Assembly: GCA_963814955.1 (NCBI GenBank)
Contig: CAWFEX010000008.1
Span: 434,001 to 498,000, forward strand
DNA length: 64,000 nucleotides
Source of the DNA: DATCJA01 sp963814955
Lineage (GTDB): Bacteria > Acidobacteriota > Vicinamibacteria > Vicinamibacterales > UBA2999
Direction: 5' to 3'
Positions 27,938 to 37,293 of this stretch are shown here, in pieces (positions within the stretch are counted from its first letter, which is position 1; each line of letters begins with the position of its first letter). Below the pieces are notes generated by a model. That model saw only the letters and a program-made list of their open reading frames with translations. It did not search any database and was not told where the DNA came from. The position numbers and the translations under genes were made by a program.

Positions 27938-29062
27938 GAGACAGGGCGGGTAACCCGCGCCGACACTTCTTCGCCCGTGACCAGGTCCAGCTGCATCGCC
28001 GCACGGAGATCGAGCGTGTCGAACCGGGCGGCGCCGGCCTGGCGGTACACGTGAGTGGCAAAAAAGATGTGCGACAGAAGAAATCGTTCGTCGGCATAGA
28101 CCGCAACGGTATCCACGCCCAGCATGGGCGCCAGCCAGGCGAGACTGCCGCACGTCCCGATAAACGCCTGCGCTCCGGCGATGACTGCCGTCTGCATCCC
28201 GAGATTCGTGCTGGGAGTCATGTGCTTGCGAATGCTGACCACATTGCTGAGATCCCGGAACAAATAGTCTTCGTGTTCGTCTGTCGTCATGCCGGTGTCC
28301 AGTACCGACAACCGGCACGCGCCGGGAGATGCTGCCCACCAGCTCGCAGACCGCACGGCGATGCTCCGGGGTGTCGGGCAGTGCAGCACCCGTGTAGAAC
28401 TTTGCGGCGACGTAACGCTCGGGCAGCGCCATGTTCTGTGGACGCGCCATCGTCAAGGGAAGGTGACGCGTATGCGAGATGACGAGATCGAGCGCTCTGT
28501 TTCCGAACCAGAACTGATTGAAGAGGCGATACATCAGCGAAGGATGACAGACGGCTGGCTTGTCGAGCCCGAGAGCACGCTCGACCGTCGTGAGAATCTC
28601 GCGGTCGAAGGCGGCGACCTGCGTCTGTTTCTGTCCGCCCGATTCTCCCGACGAACGCCGCTCCGCATTACGGCGGCTGAACGTATCGGGATCGACGCAG
28701 TCGAAGATATCGACGTATCGGTCCGCGACATCTCCGTACCACCCGGCGACACCTCCCCGTGAAACCGCTATCACTCTCTCGCGATCGATGCGGTGCCGGT
28801 CTTCGAGCCAGCGTAAAAATGGAATCCAATAAAGAACCTCGAATCCGACTTCCGACAGCCATGGACCGGCGAGGATTGGCTGACGACCACGCGCGAGAGC
28901 TGTGAGCTGACGTTCGATACGCCACTCCTCCTGGAACATGTCGAACTGTTCGCGGAGGCGGCGGCCTCGACGCGCGAGACGGACAGACTTCTTTGGTGCG
29001 ACCAAACCACGCCGCCACGCCTTGGCAGCGAGATTTCGTGTCGCGGTGAGAGGATCGGTCAC
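27934..29062 (-). pseudogene. Family A protein, copy 4, frameshifted near 28306
   Basis: The N-terminal part is in one frame (GPWLSEVGFEVLYWIPF at 66, VSRGGVAGWYGDVA, CHPSLMYRLFNQFW, YVAAKFYTGAALPDTPE) and the C-terminal part in another (LDTGMTTDEHEDYLF, AGAQAFIGTCGSLAWLAP, ending at 27934). Removing one base from GTCGGTACTGG joins SISRRVPVV to LDTGMTT and gives a normal-length family A protein of about 375 residues. The GTG start overlaps the upstream stop. Every family motif is present once the frame is joined, so this may be a sequence error rather than a dead gene. Confidence 0.65.
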
Positions 29063-29773
29063 TGGTGCAGCTTCACGGCCGACGCAATCCGTCGTTCGGC
29101 TTCGTCCCAGTCCTCTGGTGTGTCGATGGTGAGCGACTCGCGAGCAGGCAGAATGAGAGGGCGGCAGTCAAGCCCGTAAATGGTGCGCGTCTCACGAAGC
29201 GTCCGCCGCCAGAACGCATACACCGTTCCGTCGCGGACGCACGCCGGCCGCGCGTCCTGTCTCCGCGTCACGCCCGCACCCTGCGGCAGAAACGGAACCA
29301 GACGCCCTTCGTCCACTCGCATCACGTAGTCGGGAGACAGAGTGTCTCGGAAGCTCGACCACGCTGACGACGGAATCGGCACCAGAGTCACGAAGCTGGC
29401 GAACGGCGTTCCGTATGTGATCGGGCTGTCGCAAGGGAGAGGTGGGTTGCAGCAGCACGATGATGTCCGGCAGCCATCCCCGCTGCTCCAGAAAATCGAC
29501 TGCGTGTTCGATGACCGGCAACATCGGCGTATCGTCCTTCGCCAGGTCTGCTGGGCGCATGAAGGGAACCTCGATGCCGATGCGACGGCCGTCCGCTGCG
29601 ATGCGCTCCGAATCCGTGGAGAGAACCGTGCGGTCGACCACGCCCGACTCCGCGGCCGCCTGCGCCGCATACTCCACAAGCGTGCGACCGTGAAGAGGGC
29701 GTATGTTCTTGTCGTGGATGCCTTTCGATCCGCCGCGGGCGGGAATCAGCGCCAGAACGCTGCTGGCTGTCAC
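29059..29773 (-). pseudogene. CMP-nonulosonate cytidylyltransferase (NeuA-like), frameshifted near 29340
   Basis: Starts at GTG 29773 with VLALIPARGGSKGIHDKNIR, then TVLSTDSERIAADG, MRPADLAKDDTPM and LLQPTSPLRQPDHI. The frame changes near 29340; the second frame supplies SPDYVMRVDEGRLVPFLPQG, RDGTVYAFWRRTL and LTIDTPEDWDEAERRI, the normal C-terminal half. One extra base accounts for the shift. The restored length, about 237 residues, fits the family. It belongs with the NeuB and NeuC genes at 30697-32895, so together they form a standard UDP-GlcNAc to CMP-nonulosonate route. Confidence 0.75.
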
Positions 29774-29803
29774 GGATGCGGTGCGTTTTGCACGAACCGC
29801 ACC

Positions 29804-30697
29804 TCACGCAGCAGGTCGCGCACGGATTCCTGCGGTTGGAAGAGCCGTCGCGTCTGGCTGCGACGGTCGCGCCACGTAACTGACATGCAGGTGATCGGCG
29901 GCATAGTCAGCTCGGATGACTTCAAATCCCGCCCGCCGCAGGTACGCGGTGGCGGTCGCCTCGGTCAGATAGTACGGGTGGTCGATCTTTACGGCCTCCT
30001 CGATCGACCAGTTGCGCAGATATGCCGCACGGACGTCGACGATGTCGACGAACAGGACGCCTTGCTCGTTCAGGAGCTGGCGAATGCGCCTGAGCGTTCC
30101 GGCCACGTCGAGGAGGTGATCGACGGTCTGGCACAAGGCAACGATGTCGAAGCGTCTGTCACCCAGTTCGACGTTTTCAACCAATCCTTCGATCGTCTCG
30201 AGCCCGAGCGCCTGGGCCTGAGCGGTTTCGAGCGGCGCCGGGTCGATGACTGTGGCGCGCACGTTGAAGCGCTGCGCAAAGGCATGTGCCACAACACCGG
30301 TAGACCCGCCGATGTCGAGGAGCGTCGTGTAGCCACGCCCGGTAATGACAGGCGCCAACAGAGAGGCGCGTTCGACGGCGTAATCCTTCTGCTCCTGCTG
30401 AATCGTGCGCGCGTCGATGAGGCGCCCGTGATGCGCGCTGACGAGCGGACGGTAAATGCCCTCATAGAACCGGCCGTACGCGTCGGCGGTCATCACAGGA
30501 TTGATGAAGATCAGGCCGCACCTGGTGCAGCAGACCGCCTCTGCCCGGTATCCGTACCGATCGCGGTGCGTCACTCCGACAAACTGCCCGGAGCCACAGA
30601 GGTTGCATTGCTCGACACGCGTTTTCGGCTGGGCGTCGTAATCGTACGCCAGCGCCGCAATCCGCTCGGCGCGCGTGCCCGAGGCGATGATGGACAT
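29804..30697 (-). CDS. SAM-dependent C-methyltransferase-like protein with N-terminal zinc-binding motif
   Basis: A 297-residue protein. Residues about 31-62 hold two CxxC pairs (CNLCG and CCTRCG), the zinc-binding motif of sugar C-methyltransferase-type proteins, followed by FYEGIYRP. The methyltransferase core has LLDIGGSTGVVAHAFA and FDIVALCQTVDHL. Proteins with this layout include sugar C- and O-methyltransferases such as TylC3-like enzymes, though the C-terminal catalytic domain of those is longer. The ATG shares one base with the NeuC stop (TGATG). It probably methylates the nonulosonate or a neighbouring sugar. Confidence 0.7.
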   Translation of the reverse strand: MSIIASGTRAERIAALAYDYDAQPKTRVEQCNLCGSGQFVGVTHRDRYGYRAEAVCCTRCGLIFINPVMTADAYGRFYEGIYRPLVSAHHGRLIDARTIQQEQKDYAVERASLLAPVITGRGYTTLLDIGGSTGVVAHAFAQRFNVRATVIDPAPLETAQAQALGLETIEGLVENVELGDRRFDIVALCQTVDHLLDVAGTLRRIRQLLNEQGVLFVDIVDVRAAYLRNWSIEEAVKIDHPYYLTEATATAYLRRAGFEVIRADYAADHLHVSYVARPSQPDATALPTAGIRARPAA

Positions 30698-31854
30698 CAG
30701 TAGGTGAGCTGTTTATCGACCCGCAACTCCGCCCGCGCGAGCGCGTCTGCGATGCGCTCGCCGGCGTGCCCGTCGCCGTAAAGGTGATCGGCAGCGGGCC
30801 GGCCACGCCGCCCGTGCTCACGAATTGCGCCGGCAATCGCCGAGCGATCGTGGCCGACGTCAATCACGTTACGACCGCGTTCCCTGCCTCGCTGGCGACT
30901 GCCAATGTTCACGGCAGGCACGCCGAGGAACGAGCACTCCCGAATCGCAACGCTCGAATTGCCGACGATCACGGACGCACCGCACAGCAGGCGGAGGAAG
31001 TCTTCGGGAAACATGTTCCGGAAGAAGTGAAAGTTCGCCGCTTTTTCCTTTTCACGAAAGACCCGGATCCCTTTGGACGTGCCGTCGGAGCCGGCATCCA
31101 CATTGGGCCAGAACCACAGCACGGGCAATCCGATGTCCTTTGCCGCGTACAGGGTTTCGTCCACTTGCTGACGCGACTCGTCGTACTCAGTGGTGACCGG
31201 ATGCTGCATGACCACCAGATAGCCCTTTGACAGGTCTTCGCGCGGCCCGACGCCGCCGTACCGCCCAAACGGATCGAAGTCCAGCTCAGGCTTTGCAGCC
31301 ACATCGGCCGCGATGTCGATTGATGGACACCCGGTCAACACCACGCTGTTGGGATCCTCGCCCAGCTTGATGACGCGTTCTCGTGCGAGTGCCGTCGACA
31401 CCAGATGGAGATTTGCGAGCTTCGTGACAGCGTGCCGTACCTTTTCATCGATGGAACCGGTAACCTCACCGCCCTGAACGTGCACGACCGGGATGTTCAT
31501 GTACGACGCAGCGACCGCGGTTGCCAGTGTCTCGTAGCGATCGGCCACAGTGACCACGGCATCCGGCTGCAGGTTGTCGAACACGGTGGCAAGCTCGACG
31601 AGCCCGAGGCCTGTCGACTTTGCGGACGTCACGAGGTTTTCTCCCTCGAGCACCATGTAGACGCGCGCCGCCGGCTTGAACCCGTCGTGTTCGATGGCCT
31701 GAATGGCGCTGCCGTAACGTTCGAGCAGTGCCGACGCGGCGACGACGAGCTGGAGCTCGAGGTCGGGATGATCCTGAATGGCGCGAAGTGCGGACCGGAT
31801 CCGTGAATAACTCGGCCTCGCCGTAACGAGCACACAAACGCGACGTTTTGCCAT
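30697..31854 (-). CDS. UDP-GlcNAc 2-epimerase, hydrolysing (NeuC-like), copy 1
   Basis: A 385-residue GT-B-fold epimerase. VCVLVTARPSYSRIRSAL is the N-terminal substrate loop (the usual RADYG is replaced by PSYSR), then HVQGGEVTGSIDEKVRH with the catalytic acidic residues, TGCPSIDI, and GNSSVAIRECSFLGVPAVNIG followed by RGRNVIDVGHD. The family turns UDP-GlcNAc (or UDP-diNAcBac) into ManNAc (or 2,4-diacetamido sugar) plus UDP. The ATG lies eight bases after the NeuB stop, so NeuB and NeuC are adjacent and co-transcribed with the cytidylyltransferase. Confidence 0.85.
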   Translation of the reverse strand: MAKRRVCVLVTARPSYSRIRSALRAIQDHPDLELQLVVAASALLERYGSAIQAIEHDGFKPAARVYMVLEGENLVTSAKSTGLGLVELATVFDNLQPDAVVTVADRYETLATAVAASYMNIPVVHVQGGEVTGSIDEKVRHAVTKLANLHLVSTALARERVIKLGEDPNSVVLTGCPSIDIAADVAAKPELDFDPFGRYGGVGPREDLSKGYLVVMQHPVTTEYDESRQQVDETLYAAKDIGLPVLWFWPNVDAGSDGTSKGIRVFREKEKAANFHFFRNMFPEDFLRLLCGASVIVGNSSVAIRECSFLGVPAVNIGSRQRGRERGRNVIDVGHDRSAIAGAIREHGRRGRPAADHLYGDGHAGERIADALARAELRVDKQLTY

Positions 31855-31861
31855 CGAACCT

Positions 31862-32895
31862 TCAGCCCCGGTCGAGGTCCTCGAGGCGCAGCTGTTCGTC
31901 GGCCTCGAGGTTCCGTCGAAGACGACGGCCTACCACTTCGGCAATGCGACCGGCGGGAATGCCAGTCCCCGGCTTCTTCATCGCCAGATGCGCTTCTGTC
32001 AACACCGTTCCAGCCACAAGAGGCGCTCGCGCCACCAGACTCTTGCGTAAAAATGTCGCGAAGCGGCGCCATCTCCACCGCCATCTTGTCCTTGTCGACC
32101 GGATGCGCTCGCATGCGCTCTACGAAGCGGATACCCTCGACGAGCTGGCGGAGCTGCTCGATGGTGATCGACGCGCGCACGTCGGGCCCGAACATGCCAC
32201 GGCTCATCGTCACGTGCACTTCGACAACATCGGCCCCCATCGTCACTGCGGCGATTCCTGGATAGATGGTGCCGGAGTGATCCGATAAACCAACGAAGCA
32301 CTCATACCGCTCGCGAAATTGCGGAATCATGTTCAGGCCGACACGCTCGGGCGGACATGGATACGCGGTTGTGCATTGCAGCACTGCCAGAGGCAGACGC
32401 GCGCGGCGGACGCGGTGCGCAGCGGCATCCAGCTCTCGGATGTCGCTCATGCCACTGGACAGCAGGATTGGACGTCCGGTCGCGATCATCGCGTCGAGCA
32501 GCGCGACGCTGCCAATCTCGCCGGACGGTACTTTCCACATCGACATTCCAACCCGCGTCAGCAGCTCCACGGCCTCGATTGAAAAAGGCGAACTGAGGAA
32601 CAAGATCCCCAGCTCTGTCGCGTGGTCCGCAAGTCCCTGCCACTGCGCTTTCCGTGAATTCCATCCGCTTCCAGTAGTCGTATCGGGAAGCGTCCTGCTT
32701 GCTGAAATTGATTCGGAACGGTTCGCCGGAGGTACTCTCCGCGCTGGCAATGTGCGTTTGAAATTTCACGGCGTCGGCGCCGGCCCGCGCTACTTCATCG
32801 ATGAAGGCATGCGCGTAGCCGACACTGCCGTCGTGCGCCAGTCCCACCTCGCCGATGATGAGACAACGACCGCCTTCGAGCTTGGGCAGCGCCAA
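31862..32895 (-). pseudogene. NeuB-like nonulosonate synthase, two frameshifts (near 32645 and 32040)
   Basis: Three consecutive frames together give one protein of about 343 residues. Frame one (from TTG 32895): CLIIGEVGLAHDGS, ADAVKFQTHIA and KRMEFTES. Frame two: GLADHATELGILFLSSPFS, WKVPSGEIGS, VLQCTTAYP, VGLSDHSG, MAVEMAPLRDIFTQ. Frame three: SLVARAPLVAGTVLTEAHL and KKPGTGIPAGRIAEVVG, the SAF domain, ending at TGA 31862. One surplus base at each site explains it. The TTG start has GGAGG nine bases upstream. All catalytic regions survive, so the gene may be functional with sequence errors. Confidence 0.75.
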
Positions 32896-32899
32896 TCGA

Positions 32900-35602
32900 T
32901 CACACCTCCACGTTGGCTTCTGGTGCGGTGGCGTCTTCGTGCAGCAGCCGATCCACCCGGCCGAGCGCCAGCCGCACGACGTCGAGATCCTTGACCTCGA
33001 TCGGGACGAACGAACCAGTCTTCAGGCTCGAGAAAACGCGCTTCGATACTTCGAGATGATCGAATCGGAACGCGGTAGGGTTGGAATAGAACGCGACGGT
33101 GTTCGTGCCGCAGAACGGCGCGAGGTAGGAGAATCCGCCGTAGGTGCCGATAAATGCCTTCGCATTGCTGATGACGCGTGTCTGCACCTCCAGATTCGCT
33201 TCCGGCGTCATCAGGTGGTCGATCGCATGGAGCCTCTCGCGCAGCGGTGGGGCGAAGTCCGAATGGTCGTCGTACCGCTGCCCGGTATTCAACAGCACCA
33301 CATCGGTGGTAGCCGTCAAATCGGCAAGCACTCGGGCGATCAACGCGCGGTTGGCCGCCGTGTCGGGCAACGCGGAGTTGGCATAGAACTTCACCGCGAC
33401 ATATTCACGCGGAAGGTGTGATGCCAGTTCGCCAAGCGGCAGCTTCGGCAGCGCCCGAAACACGCTGAACGCCTCGACCAGCGTAATCGGGGCCTGTTGT
33501 CGCCAGAACACGTTGAACAGGTTGTACATGAGCGACGGGTGCAGAATCTTTGCTTTGCCCAGCCCGCGAGCGCCGCGAACTCTGTCGAGGATCTCGCGAT
33601 CGAACTCACCAACGTCGATGTGCTTCAGTCGTCCCTTCTGCTCGTGCACTCGCGCGTCGTTTCTCTGGCGAAATTCATCAGCGCTGAACAACGAGAGAAT
33701 GTCGTGATAGTTGGGCGAAATGTGGCGGTACCAGGGCGCTGCGCCGCCACGCGAGACGACGACGAGCTGATCGTCGTGGAAGCTTCCATATGCCTTGGCC
33801 CAGGCGAGAAACGGAATCCAGTACAGCAGCTCGAAGCCGGCTTCCGTCAGCCAGGGGCCCGCGATGATCGGCTGATTCTGCCGCCCGAGCATCGTGATCA
33901 TCTCTTTGGTCTCGCCGACCTCCGGGATACCTGGAAACACGAGGCTCTTTGCGGGATCGCGATGCTTGTTGAGCTTCGGCGTGAGGATGGCGCCGGATTC
34001 CTGTCGCAAGGGCGGCGGCTCCTCGCCGACGATCTGCTTCAACCGCGTCACCGCGAAATGACGGATCTTCAGAAAGACCTGCTTCCTGAAGTGGCGTCGA
34101 AACTGTCGGTACTTGTAGCGTGTCTCCTTGCGCCATGGCTGCGTCGCGGTCTGGACTTGGGCAAACGCAAGCCACGGCAGCAGGAGCAGGCGGGCGAGCA
34201 TCGCGGCGGCTGGCGTTCGCACCGGCGCAGGAGCACTGCGTTGTGCGACGCCTTCAATGGCCGCTGCGAATCGTGGAGTTGACGGCTGGTCCAAACCCTG
34301 CGGCCGGATGAATCCTTCAGTAAACCGACGCGCGCGTTCGATGCCGGGTCGCGGATCCGCAAGGATCGCGGCGAGCTGCGCCGCGTGCTCCTCGAGACTG
34401 CGCGCGAGGATCAGCAACCCGCCGCCGACATCGAGCAGATAGTGAAAGTGAATCGTCCCTTCCTGATTGTCGCGGGAGATTTCCGGCAGCACGACCGATA
34501 GCACGGGCCGTCCGACGACCGCCGCCTCCAGCATGGCGCTGGTGTTGAGCCCTACGACCGCCGCTGAGTAGAACAGCGAATCGAAGTAGTCGTTCTTCGT
34601 GGCTGGATCGACCGGATGGTCGCCGAACATGGTCACGTTCTTGAATCCAGTCAGGTCCGCCTGCTGCCATTCCTCGAGCCGCCGCGGATGCGGGCGAACG
34701 AGGACGCCAGTCTCGCGAAGCACCGGATCGGCGCTGCTGCGAATCTGCTGGATCCATCGCTCGACGAACTCCGCCTCGTTTGCGGTGTGCTTGAAGAGCG
34801 ACGAGCAGACATACAGGATGAACGGCTTCGCCGGATCGAGGCCCACGCGCTCGCAGAACTCCTCCCGCGATCGTGACGGACGACGGTTGAACCACTGGTC
34901 GTAACACTGCGCGCCCGTGACGACGATCCGCTCGTCGGGGACGGCGTGGAGCTCGATCGCTTCGCGCCGTTGCGTTTCGTTCCATACGGTGACCAGATCC
35001 GGCACCGCTCGCAGCACGGATTTGCTCGACAGATGATCCCAGCTGCCAACGCAGAGCACGGTGCGCAGACCGAGCGCGCGGGCGCTCATGTAATGCTCGA
35101 TTTGGGGAGATCCCAGATCGACGAGCGGTGTGATGAGCACCACGTCGGGTGCCTGTTCGCGATAGAAGGCGTTGAGTTCATGACTTCGCGGCACTGCCTG
35201 CTCGAGCTGCCTGAGCAGCCAGGCCAGTCCCTTTCGTCCCCGCGCGCCTTGAAAGATGGGCAACCGCGCGAGCCAGCGCACGGCGTGCGGCGTTCTCTCT
35301 TCTGAGCGGACCCTGAGTCGGGGCGCCGTGTCGTAGCGAGGATCGAGAAACCGCAGGTAGTCGATGCCCAACCGCAGCTTTCGGGCGAGGTCGGCCCACG
35401 CGCCCGACTGCCGGCTGGGAGTCCACCCAACGGTCACATTCGGGTAACGCGCCGCCAGGCGCTCGACGAGCCCCGCACCCCCGAGCGACTCTTCGCGGTC
35501 GGCCGAAAGGTGGACCACGTGACCCCGCTCGCCGAGCTCCGCGATTGCGGACTCGAACAACCGGAGATACGAGAAATGCCGCGCCAGGAACAGAATCTTC
35601 AT
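32900..35602 (-). CDS. Family B-family A fusion protein (900 residues)
   Basis: Uninterrupted 900-residue protein. Residues 1 to about 470 are family B: MKILFLARHFSYLRLFESAI, LGGAGLVERLAARYP, PDVVLITPLVDLG, GSWDHLSSKSVLRAVPD, VTGAQCYDQWF, FILYVCSSLF, GVLVRPHPRRLEEW, NDYFDSLFYSAAVVGLNTSA, NQEGTIHFHYLL. A hydrophobic/basic linker (about 480-560) leads to family A, residues 568-900: GPWLTEAGFELLYWIPF (582), VVSRGGAAPWY, LHPSLMYNLFNVFW, YVAVKFYANSALPDT, VVLLNTGQRYDDHSDF, FIGTYGGFSYLAPFCG. I chose ATG 35602 because it begins the family B N-terminus and overlaps the upstream stop; the open frame further upstream is a shadow. This fusion suggests that the two families act together. Confidence 0.7.
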   Translation of the reverse strand: MKILFLARHFSYLRLFESAIAELGERGHVVHLSADREESLGGAGLVERLAARYPNVTVGWTPSRQSGAWADLARKLRLGIDYLRFLDPRYDTAPRLRVRSEERTPHAVRWLARLPIFQGARGRKGLAWLLRQLEQAVPRSHELNAFYREQAPDVVLITPLVDLGSPQIEHYMSARALGLRTVLCVGSWDHLSSKSVLRAVPDLVTVWNETQRREAIELHAVPDERIVVTGAQCYDQWFNRRPSRSREEFCERVGLDPAKPFILYVCSSLFKHTANEAEFVERWIQQIRSSADPVLRETGVLVRPHPRRLEEWQQADLTGFKNVTMFGDHPVDPATKNDYFDSLFYSAAVVGLNTSAMLEAAVVGRPVLSVVLPEISRDNQEGTIHFHYLLDVGGGLLILARSLEEHAAQLAAILADPRPGIERARRFTEGFIRPQGLDQPSTPRFAAAIEGVAQRSAPAPVRTPAAAMLARLLLLPWLAFAQVQTATQPWRKETRYKYRQFRRHFRKQVFLKIRHFAVTRLKQIVGEEPPPLRQESGAILTPKLNKHRDPAKSLVFPGIPEVGETKEMITMLGRQNQPIIAGPWLTEAGFELLYWIPFLAWAKAYGSFHDDQLVVVSRGGAAPWYRHISPNYHDILSLFSADEFRQRNDARVHEQKGRLKHIDVGEFDREILDRVRGARGLGKAKILHPSLMYNLFNVFWRQQAPITLVEAFSVFRALPKLPLGELASHLPREYVAVKFYANSALPDTAANRALIARVLADLTATTDVVLLNTGQRYDDHSDFAPPLRERLHAIDHLMTPEANLEVQTRVISNAKAFIGTYGGFSYLAPFCGTNTVAFYSNPTAFRFDHLEVSKRVFSSLKTGSFVPIEVKDLDVVRLALGRVDRLLHEDATAPEANVEV
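32905..32909 (-). promoter_or_regulatory. Ribosome binding site for the NeuB TTG start
   Basis: GGAGG on the minus strand nine bases before the TTG at 32895 and just inside the end of the family B-A fusion gene. It decides the NeuB start, since no ATG or GTG lies nearby in that frame. Confidence 0.55.
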
Positions 35603-37293
35603 GAGGCGATGCCGATTCGTTTCTTGATGCGCTGTTTCAGCTTGTGCATCGTCTTCGTCCGCCGCCATTCGGCAGCGCGCTCGGCCTTGTGGCGCTGACG
35701 CCGGGCAAGCCGCTCTTCTTTCTGGCGCTGCTCCACAGCCTTCAACGCGTCCTTCACGCGCCAGGCATCCCTGACGCGGTTTCTGTGCGCACGGTCCCTG
35801 GCCGCAATCGCGCGTTCGTGAGCACTGAGTACGAGTGGTGCAGCGGCCTGGACACGTGTCAGTGCCGCCACCGGCGCCAACGCCGCGCGCAACACCGAGA
35901 TACCGAGAGGATCCCGGACAGGGGGCGTTGTCGCCGAAACGAGCCGTTCTACTTCCCTGGCGAACACAGGTGTTGCTGCGACACCGACGCCGTGGGGACG
36001 GATGAACGCTTCGACAAACCGGCGACTGCGCAAACAATCCTGCTCGCTGTCCGTGAGCACGACGTTCATCTGATGGAAATGTTCGGAGAGCGTGGCTGAC
36101 GTATTGAGCAAACCACCCGCGACCTTCATCAGATAGTGAAAGTGAATGGTGCCTTCCTGATTTTCGTGATGCTCCGGCAGCAGCGTCGCGAATACAGGTC
36201 GCCCGACGATCGCCGCCTCGAGAAATGCGCTCGTGTTGAGGCCGACGACGGCCGCGCTGTAATAGAGCGAGTTGTAGTACCCGGCTTTCGCATCGGCGTC
36301 GATCGGATTGCCACCCCAGACGGCCACGTCCGACTCGGCGGAAAGATCCACGTCCGCCCATTCTTTCATCCGCGCTGGATGCGGACGTACGAGAACCGGC
36401 ATCGAAGCAAGCGGCTCGTGTCCGCTCGTCCGCAACTCTCGTATCCAGCGCCGCACGAAATGCGCTTCGTTCACGGTGCCCTGGAAGAGCGCCGAGCATA
36501 CGTAGAGCAGGTACGGACGATCAGGCAACCCGACGGCTGCGCAGAAGGACGCGCGGTCCAGCGACGGCTGTCGATCGAACCATTGATCGAAGCACTGCGC
36601 GCCGGTAACTACGACTCGCTCTGCCGGAACGTCGTGCATGGTCACGGCTTCGTCCCGCTGTACATCGTTCCAGACGAAGACGCGGTCCGGCACGTTGCGG
36701 AGAATTGCCTTGCTCGACAGGTGATCCCAGCTCCAGACGCACAAGGCGGTCGGGAGCCCAAGCGCTTTTGCCGAGTGCAGGTAGTCGAGCTGCGGCGAGA
36801 CGACAACGCCGATGAGCGGCGTAAACAGCACCAGGTCGGGGCGTTGATCGGAAAGGTAGGCGTCGATTCTACGGCTGCGCGGCACGGCCCGTTCACAGAC
36901 CTCGAGCACTGTTCTCAGCAGCCGGCGCCCTATGTTCGTATGGACGGCCGTCACCGCGAGAAGCCAGAGCCCAAGCCGCGGGACGCGTTCCTGCGCGCGC
37001 TCGCGCAGCCTCGGTGTCGACGAGTAGGCCGGCTCGAGATAACGAAGGTAATCGAGCGTCATCCGAAGCTTGGTCACGAATGTCGCCCAAATGTCGTCGC
37101 GATCTGGAATCCATCCGAACGAGACCAGTGCCGGATGGTCGGCGGCGAGACGCTCCACCAGCGCCCGGCCACCAAGATACTCGTCACGCTCTGCCGCCAG
37201 GTGTATCTGATGACCGCTCGCAGCGAGGGCGGCAACGACCGACTCGTAATTCCGGAAATAGGTGAAGTGCCGAGCGATGAAGAGGATCTTCAC
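35599..37293 (-). CDS. Family B protein (putative GT-B-like glycan enzyme)
   Basis: A 564-residue copy with every family B motif: ILFIARHFTYFRNYESVV, LGGRALVERLAADHP, SWDHLSSKAILRNVPD, VTGAQCFDQWFDRQPS, LLYVCSALFQGT, PVLVRPHPARMKEW, YYNSLYYSAAVVGLNTSA, NQEGTIHFHYLM. The RPHP and NTSA..EAA..GRPV elements match the donor-site pattern of the GT-B-like capsule/glycerophosphotransferase superfamily, so a transferase is likely. The last 80 residues are strongly basic and helical (ERLARRQRHKAERAAEWRR), which could hold it at the membrane. It starts at GTG 37293, overlapping the GT2 stop. Confidence 0.65.
   Translation of the reverse strand: MKILFIARHFTYFRNYESVVAALAASGHQIHLAAERDEYLGGRALVERLAADHPALVSFGWIPDRDDIWATFVTKLRMTLDYLRYLEPAYSSTPRLRERAQERVPRLGLWLLAVTAVHTNIGRRLLRTVLEVCERAVPRSRRIDAYLSDQRPDLVLFTPLIGVVVSPQLDYLHSAKALGLPTALCVWSWDHLSSKAILRNVPDRVFVWNDVQRDEAVTMHDVPAERVVVTGAQCFDQWFDRQPSLDRASFCAAVGLPDRPYLLYVCSALFQGTVNEAHFVRRWIRELRTSGHEPLASMPVLVRPHPARMKEWADVDLSAESDVAVWGGNPIDADAKAGYYNSLYYSAAVVGLNTSAFLEAAIVGRPVFATLLPEHHENQEGTIHFHYLMKVAGGLLNTSATLSEHFHQMNVVLTDSEQDCLRSRRFVEAFIRPHGVGVAATPVFAREVERLVSATTPPVRDPLGISVLRAALAPVAALTRVQAAAPLVLSAHERAIAARDRAHRNRVRDAWRVKDALKAVEQRQKEERLARRQRHKAERAAEWRRTKTMHKLKQRIKKRIGIAS

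Noticed and set aside
26246..29062. A 938-residue protein joining family A to a GT-C membrane domain
   Set aside because: The middle is out-of-frame family A sequence. One base correction near 28306 restores two separate normal genes with a GTGA overlap.
35603..36499. N-terminal extension of the family B-A fusion protein
   Set aside because: It is antisense-like low-complexity sequence in a different frame of the family B gene at 35599-37293; the family starts at MKILF, position 35602, with an ATGA overlap.
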